Notes under the pieces: generated by a model
Told to the model about the DNA's origin: nothing
Databases searched by the model: none
Seen by the model: the letters and a program-made list of their open reading frames with translations, nothing else
Shown here: positions 59,232 to 64,000 of the stretch, in pieces
How positions within the stretch are numbered: position 1 is the stretch's first letter
How the letters are laid out: each line of letters opens with the position of its first letter
Assembly: GCA_964030475.1 (NCBI GenBank)
Contig: CAXIPT010000001.1
Location: 26,750,071-26,814,070 of the forward strand
Direction of reading: 5' to 3'
DNA: 64,000 nucleotides
Source of the DNA: Tethya wilhelma
Taxonomy: Eukaryota > Porifera > Demospongiae > Tethyida > Tethyidae
Position numbers and translations under genes: made by a program

Positions 59232-62200
59232 AAGGAGACTACACGCTTATTCTTCATCAAGCTGGTGCTAAGACACCAAAATGGATGATTAAAGAGCCGA
59301 AACGAAAGCTTAAACGGTTTGGATATTTTTCTGGTATTAGTGGAGACAAGATCGCTTATGCAGCACAAGCATCAGAAAGTGTAAATGGAGTACTAATTTT
59401 GTACAAGGGGCAAAATATTTGTGAGGCTGACATCTTACCAGAGAACTTTGGAAGCACTACAGAACAGTTGTATGTTGCATTTGATGAGCAGAATACAAGG
59501 AAGCTCCAGCAGACTTTCGGTAATGGTCCTGATAAATATCAGGTTCATGTTCAATTTCGACTGAAATATACTTATTTCAGAAATCTTCACCAGACAGTTA
59601 ATAAGATTGATGATAAAATTATTCGTAAGATAATGCCCGATGAATCTAGCTTTGCTCCTGTTAAATTCGAAAATGTGCTACTCAACAAGAAGTGTTCGCC
59701 AGACCAGTTGAAGGCACTAAGTGCTGTTATTTCTTGTCCCTCAACTGGACCCCCGATTCTCATTACTGGACCATTTGGAACTGGAAAGACTTACATACTT
59801 GTCTTGTCTGCTGTAAACATATTTCAGAGATACAAGCAGTTAGGAAAACCCGCTCGAATACTCGTCTGCATGCAACAGCGTGTATCTGCTGACAGTTTTC
59901 TTGACAGCTATCATAACCTAAGCTTGATGGCTGATGAACGACAAGCTGAAGTTTATGTTCTTCGTGAGTATGGTACTGTACGATATGGAGTGCGTAAATA
60001 CTACAAGACATGTGAAGAGTTTAACACTGTGCTCTCACATGATTCATACCGGGATCGTAATAGCTACCTTATTATCACCACAAGCTTGACAGCTCGAAAA
60101 TTAGCATTGTATTTGGAGCCAGGCTTCTTCAATCACATAATGATAGACGAAGGAGCCCAAATGAGGGAACCAGAAGCAATAACTCCACTTCTGTTAGCAT
60201 CTGAGACAACCAAAATTGTAATTGCTGGTGATCATCAACAGGTGAGTATATATCATTGAGTGGCTGGTGCTAAAGTCCATCTGGTTTGAGAATGCCAGGG
60301 GGAAAAAATTAAATAACTTTCTAACTACTCAAGATATCCAGCACCATTGGAAGGTGCTCATTCTTTTGATTGCTTTTCCATCTTGCTATACCTTACCAAT
60401 CAATAGTTAGCTATATATCCCATAGAAAAGTATTGTCCATAAGATAGTATTGACTGTCATGTGTTGTCAACAATGTGAATCTCATTATCGACCACATGTT
60501 TAACTTCTGGTGGCATTCTCGAACCAGATTGACTTGTTGTTGTTGTTGTTGTTGTTGTTGTTTTTTTAGTGTGTGAGTTTGGTAACGTTTTGCCTACGGC
60601 CATCATTTACCTACGTTACTTACTCCTACCAGAAGTTAACTCGCCTACAACAATCACAATCGTCACGATCGTGATTACAGAGGAATAGAGGTTTTGTTTT
60701 TTTTTTGACAGCCCTCTTGTGTGTAACAGTGGCGGATCCATGCAGGGGTAGTTCGTTTGGTTCAGACGAACCCCCTTTTTGGCCAGCTCATCAAAAAAAT
60801 TTTACAAGAAACAGTAGTAGATCAACTGATAGATGCTCATAAGTATAATACTTACCCAGTAGATAAGCCAAAACAAGTGAAGATTCTCGCACAAAACGGC
60901 TAAAAATCAGCGAGTTAGTGCTACTTGTGCTCGTGCAAGTAAGTACAAAGTCCACACAACTGGAAGTGGGTAGGGCTCAGCACGTAAAATAGGCGTGGTT
61001 TATGGAAAGTGGGCATGGCTAACCAAAATTTCCCACGCATTTTGCGTGAAATTTAATTCAAACTACCCTTATTAATTCCTAAATCTGCCCCTGTGTAAGC
61101 TTATAATAATAATAGTTAGGCTGTGCAGCAATGGCATTGTTTTCAAAAGCTAGGCTATAGTAGCTAGGCTACCAAGCTCTGGAAAAAAAAAAACTTAACT
61201 TATAGACGAACAGCAAAATTCAATATGTTAATACTAACCTTTTCANTGTGATCCTCACATCTTCAACACTGCCATTACACGAGCACAGTCCCTTGTCATT
61301 AGTGTGGGAAATCCATTTGTTTTACTAGCAACAGAAAAATGTACAGCTACAATAACAAAGTGCTGGGGTAACTATTTGTTACAGTGTATAAGGAAGGGAA
61401 CATTTAAGTTTCATGAATCGTTGAAACTTGAAGAAGCTGTAAAAAAGGAATGTCTCAGAAAAATTTGTACACTAATCACAGAACAGCAGCCTGATCATCT
61501 AGTAAGTGCAATTACCTAACTTTACTCTACAATTTACTCTTCTTCTTCTTCTTCCCTATTTTAAGTCTTCATCTGTAAGAGATGACTCTAGTGCTGAATG
61601 GTGTACTTCATCTAATCCAAGTGATGCTAGCGTTCTCCTGTCAACCCAAGATTCAGCCAGCTCCCAAGAGCTAGTCAGCACATCACCGTCAAATGGTATG
61701 TGCATACATAATACACATAATATTAATTGAGATTATTCACATACTATGCTTGCAATAGATCCATTGAGCTCTTCTTTGAAGAGCGATGATGACTCAATTG
61801 TTTTTGAATCAGACATTCATGATGAGGTATGTATCAACAAGAGCTTATATGTGAGCTTCTGTTAACAATTTGGAGAAATTCTTTTAAAAAAATATTGATT
61901 TTTTTCAGAAACCTGAAGTCTCTCAAACAGTACCTCAACAGACTCCTCCTGTACATGTGAAAACTAAATCTTCTTCATCTAGGTAAATCACAGTTATATA
62001 ATTAACACTTCTGGTTGTACCAGTGACTAGGGAAGTAGCACTCAATCTAGTTTATGTTTAATAAATGGGAGCTTTGCATGCCCCTCTTTTCAGGAATTTT
62101 GACTATATCTCTGGGTTAATTATGCTCTTGTCACTGCATGTTATGTGTTTTTAAGACTATGAACATAGCTACAAGAGTTATAAAAACATTAGAAATGCAG

Positions 62201-62499
62201 TGAAGCACATGCATGAATGAAATGTATCAAGAAAGCCAAGGTGTGCTCCTATATTTGCAAATCTTGCATGTGTTTGCCTATGATTATATTGACTGTTACT
62301 GTGCAACAGATTTTGTCAATTGTTAGTGTGGTAATCTTGCTATAATTTCACATTATTATTGTTTTATGTATAGTGAATTCATCAAAGAATATTTTATTGT
62401 AAAAAAACTTGGAAAAGGAGGATTTGGACATGTATTCCAAGTTCGTTTTGAAACTGATAATGCTGAATATGCCATCAAAATCATCCGACTACCTAGCAA
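55099..62499 (+). CDS. HELZ/HELZ2-like SF1 helicase fused to an eIF2-alpha-kinase-like kinase (partial)
   Basis: Exons seen: 55099-55413, 57413-57540, 59235-60241, 61247-61501, 61566-61695, 61759-61826, 61909-61982 and 62374-62499. From 61247 onward all phases agree (0,0,1,0,2), so the helicase C-terminus, a Ser-rich linker and a kinase N-lobe read as one protein. SF1 helicases of this group use ATP to remodel RNA. The kinase part suggests phosphorylation, by analogy translation control through eIF2-alpha. Two gaps remain. The phases of 57540 (2) and 59235 (needs 1) disagree, so at least one exon in between is missing. Helicase motifs IV-V are absent between 60241 and the N at 61246. The 5' and 3' ends of the gene are not found; the kinase must continue past the window or through unseen exons. 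The 55099 and 57413 exons could belong to this gene or to a neighbour. Confidence 0.65.
55487..55550. repeat. (GT)n array with (TGTGTGG)n lead-in
   Basis: TTGTGTGTGG units at 55443-55490 pass into pure GT. A second (GT)n run is at 55780-55820. Confidence 0.95.
56163..56950. mobile_element. AAGCCTCGGCAC element, copy 3 (~790 bp)
   Basis: Diverged copy of 15794-16515: AAGCCTCAACGCGTGCATAG at the left, GAGTGCACCAAGGCTTATGC at the right, with TGTCTGTCCCATCGAA and GTGTGCGTTATCCAGAATT inside. Lies in an intron of the helicase gene. Confidence 0.65.
57413..57540 (+). CDS. Helicase-gene exon with a HELZ/MOV10-type N-terminal motif
   Basis: Enters in phase 0, leaves in phase 2. The segment P-L-E-R-G-N-Y-Q-K-K-F-K-A-L-L-K-C-E-Q-E resembles the N-Y-x-x-R/K-F-x-x-L-L-x-x-E-E motif ahead of the helicase core in MOV10/HELZ proteins. 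That similarity is from memory and covers about 20 residues. Confidence 0.6.
57585..58225. mobile_element. Two-armed foldback element (641 bp), 9-10-bp target duplication
   Basis: Ends AGCCTTGTTCCCAGGCTCCC and AGCCTGGGAACGAGGCTA are inverted. An inner pair (GGAGCCTGGTATCTA and TAGATACCAGGCTCC) is also inverted. TATGTCAAGT flanks both sides (57575-57584 and 58226-58235). Duplication size and foldback form suggest a Mutator/Foldback-like origin. Confidence 0.8.
58511..58687. mobile_element. Short MITE with ~47-bp inverted ends
   Basis: CAAACATTAAAAATTCAGGA at the left and TCCTGAATTTTTAATGTTTG at the right; the arms continue through GTACTTCGTAAACGCATTCC and its near-inverse. Total about 177 bp. 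Confidence 0.8.
59151..59226. repeat. (GT)n at the helicase exon acceptor
   Basis: About 75 bp of GT end eight bases before the AG acceptor at 59233-59234, replacing the usual pyrimidine tract with alternating GT. Confidence 0.95.
59235..60241 (+). CDS. Helicase core exon (motifs I-III)
   Basis: A 1007-nt exon. Motif I (Walker A) is G-P-F-G-T-G-K-T at 59768-59791. Motif II is D-E-G-A-Q at 60146-60160, where DEAAQ is usual. Motif III is A-G-D-H-Q-Q just before the donor. Ahead of the core, V-H-V-Q-F-R-L-K-Y-T-Y-F-x-N-L-H matches the pattern seen before the helicase domain in HELZ/HELZ2, and G-D-H-x-Q is also HELZ-like rather than the G-D-P-x-Q of UPF1. The exact acceptor could be 59235 or 59238; both need a phase-1 intron. 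Confidence 0.85.
60727..61093. mobile_element. CAGTGGCGGATCC element, 367 bp, 5-bp target duplication TGTAA
   Basis: Starts CAGTGGCGGATCCATGCAGG and ends CTAAATCTGCCCCTG, flanked by TGTAA at 60722-60726 and 61094-61098. The interior, with GTGGGCATGGCTAACCAAAA, resembles the GTGGGCGTGGCTATCC stretch of 49970-50327. It lies in the helicase intron that should hold the motif IV-V exons. Confidence 0.85.
61246..61246. other. Single N inside the helicase gene
   Basis: The open helicase C-terminal frame begins right after this N, with no AG acceptor before it. About 200 residues expected between motif III and motif VI in this family are missing. The N is therefore probably an assembly join that lost sequence. 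Confidence 0.7.
61247..61501 (+). CDS. Helicase C-terminal exon (motif VI), 5'-truncated
   Basis: 85 codons end at CTA|GTAAGT. F-N-T-A-I-T-R-A-Q-S-L-V-I-S-V-G-N-P is a clear SF1 motif VI with the arginine finger. The following W-G-N-Y-L-L-Q-C-I-R-K-G is like the end of HELZ/MOV10-type helicases (from memory). The frame continues into the linker exon at 61566. Confidence 0.85.
61566..61982 (+). CDS. Ser/Asp-rich linker exons
   Basis: Exons 61566-61695, 61759-61826 and 61909-61982 (phases 0 to 1, 1 to 0, 0 to 2). They encode about 90 residues dominated by Ser, Asp, Thr and Pro, with no fold seen. They join the helicase C-terminus to the kinase exon without a stop and look like a flexible tether with many potential phosphosites. 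Confidence 0.75.
62374..62499 (+). CDS. Protein-kinase N-lobe exon, eIF2-alpha-kinase-like
   Basis: 42 codons. F-I-V-K-K-L-G-K-G-G-F-G-H-V-F-Q-V is a complete glycine-rich ATP loop (GKGGFG at 62411-62428), and Y-A-I-K-I-I-R-L-P contains the ATP-anchoring Lys. The A-I-K-x-I-R-L-P wording recalls the eIF2-alpha kinases PERK and GCN2/PKR. Only the first lobe is visible, so subfamily is tentative. The donor is GTAAGC; later exons were not found in the remaining 1.5 kb. Confidence 0.8.
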
Positions 62500-63568
62500 G
62501 TAAGCAAATGTCAACTATTATCCTAAGTATAGTCCGTTTGCATTCACATTCGAATCATTCGATCTTCAAGATCTCATATAGTATACGTAATTATTGAGCA
62601 TTTGTGTTATTGTAGATAGCAATTTCATAATGAAACGGCACTAAGGTACCTAACCCTTCAGTGGCGTGTTTAAGGGGGTGCTCCGGGTGCTCGAGCACCC
62701 CCCTGGCTCACCAGATAATGACGTCATCGCTTAGAAGTAGCACTATTCAATGAATTAATCAATGAAACGAGTAAAATTCAAGCTAGCAATGCTCTTTTAA
62801 GGCTAAAAGGAAAGAGAAGAAGGCAAAAAAATAGCAGAATATGGTAGCATAGCGATCTTCAATTGTGCGATCGAATTGAGCAATTCGGTCACGTGACCCA
62901 AAGTGGGCATGGCTACCCCAAAATTTAGCACCCCCGTGAGCTAAATCCTAGACACACCACTGCCCTTGGTGCAATAGCAATATATGCAGTATATGATCGA
63001 TGATTCATGCTGACAATGACACATGCTGGGGAAATCTGCTCACTGATACCATGCAGTAGTCATGAATTGTGAGCTTAAGGACACCAAACATACAACGATA
63101 GGCTACATAGAAAATCTAAAACGAATGTGGTCACTAGTGATGATCTGATTAGCTATCTTCATTTGCAAGGTATAGCTTTGGAACAGTGATGTGACTAAAC
63201 CAGATCACCTGTCATGCACAGCTGATTTCGAGTCAACAAAAACTTGCTTACAATATCTGATAGCATGTTTAAGAAGAGTATAGAGTGTTATTGCTTGCTA
63301 ATTTACCTAATTAAGTCAGCTAGCAGCCCCTCAGCTCTTTCTGTCATGTCAAGAGAAACATTCATCTCAGTTTCAGCTTGTCTTTCAAGTGAGTCAATTC
63401 TAAATAACGCACACTAACAAATAGCCGTGCTTCGCAGGTGTGGCCTCGAAGCTTAGCGCTCAGAGACGCTGAAATAAAAACAGATCTCAGGAACTACAGG
63501 TTTTTGTAAAATGCTACGTGTAAATTTTTTAGATAATCTCGATTATTTTACCTCAATTGGTTGTTTTA

Positions 63569-63609
<41 letters not shown>

Positions 63610-64000
63610 TTTTGTTTTCAAGAACGGCAACTCCAATTTTCTAAAGCGGCATACCAACTACCATAACCCTTGCTGTACATCTGCAACAAGGGTTAATTAT
63701 GTACATTCAGTTAGTGCTTTTCAGAATGCTCTACATGTTACCAAAAGGTTATATGTGTGTGTGCCATGTAAAGTACTGGTAATTTACTAATAGGCAATTG
63801 TCATACATGATCACTGTTGTATAAACGTGACTGTGCATTTATTAATTTAAACTACAAGAATACCGCAGAGAGTTAATGCACTTTAGCTTACAAGCTGCAT
63901 GGATATTGTATTATATGCAGCTTGATATTATGTGTATTTAAACTTTCTGTGACTGACTCTAGGCTTAGCAAAGCAAGCCATATGATCAATGGCAACATAA
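62500..64000. other. Kinase-gene intron with transposon fragments
   Basis: Holds the 62659-62962 element, a fragment of the AAGCCTCGGCAC family at 63390-63480 (GTGTGGCCTCGAAGC) and (GT)n at 63571-63607. An open stretch after 63625 (N-G-N-S-N-F-L-K-R-H) is not recognised. Confidence 0.5.
62659..62962. mobile_element. CAGTGGCG element, 304 bp, 5-bp target duplication CCCTT
   Basis: CAGTGGCGTGTTTAAGG at the left and CCTAGACACACCACTG at the right, flanked by CCCTT at 62654-62658 and 62963-62967. The uninterrupted target sequence (ACCCTTGGTGCA) can be read in the related repeat at ~52256, giving an empty site. Close copy of 49970-50327. Confidence 0.88.

Noticed and set aside
59763..60011. Minus-strand 82-aa frame inside the helicase exon
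   Set aside because: Shadow of the strongly supported plus-strand helicase frame, which carries the Walker A motif here.

Overview
The window reads as nuclear DNA of an early-branching animal, most probably a demosponge (Amphimedon or a close relative). That assignment is inference from gene content and style: AT-rich sequence, compact spliced genes with one protein repeat per exon, expanded families of leucine-rich-repeat (LRR), death-domain and ankyrin (ANK) genes, and dense short inverted-repeat transposons. No bacterial operon, CRISPR array, rRNA or tRNA was seen. Gene models were built by hand from GT/AG sites, reading frame and intron phase.

Layout. (1) 1-10550, plus: the 3' part of an LRR gene of NLR / ribonuclease-inhibitor type, with one LRR per 78-120 nt exon and all introns in phase 2. 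A four-exon unit has been duplicated repeatedly, and one copy is broken by a GGGAGACCA minisatellite. (2) 10876-11484, minus: C-lobe of a PINK1-like pseudokinase that has lost DFG. (3) 12365-32243, plus ('gene A'): a death-domain locus, then a conserved ~250-aa domain, then 13 full ANK exons of mostly 99 nt. A stop codon and an 11-nt deletion interrupt its reading frame, and one ANK exon lies in an almost perfect 1088-bp tandem duplication. (4) 33214-43301, minus ('gene B'): an apparently intact 822-aa paralogue of gene A, tail to tail with it. (5) 43302-55098: a repeat-rich stretch with a ~340-bp satellite, inverted minisatellites, transposons and a 1699-base run of C ending in an N. (6) 55099 to beyond 62499, plus: a HELZ/HELZ2-like superfamily-1 helicase whose C-terminal exons continue in phase through a Ser-rich linker into a protein-kinase N-lobe resembling eIF2-alpha kinases.

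Functionally the window looks like an innate-immunity neighbourhood: an LRR receptor, two death-domain/ankyrin proteins, and a helicase-kinase fusion that could couple nucleic-acid recognition to phosphorylation. The fusion is the best candidate for an undescribed system. The links between these genes are inference from domain content and adjacency, not shared regulation.

At least six non-autonomous transposon families are present, several with target-site duplications readable in the window (TA, 5-bp, 8-bp and 9-10-bp types). Two single Ns (49556 and 61246) mark assembly joins. The second falls where helicase motifs IV-V should be, so that part of the model is incomplete.
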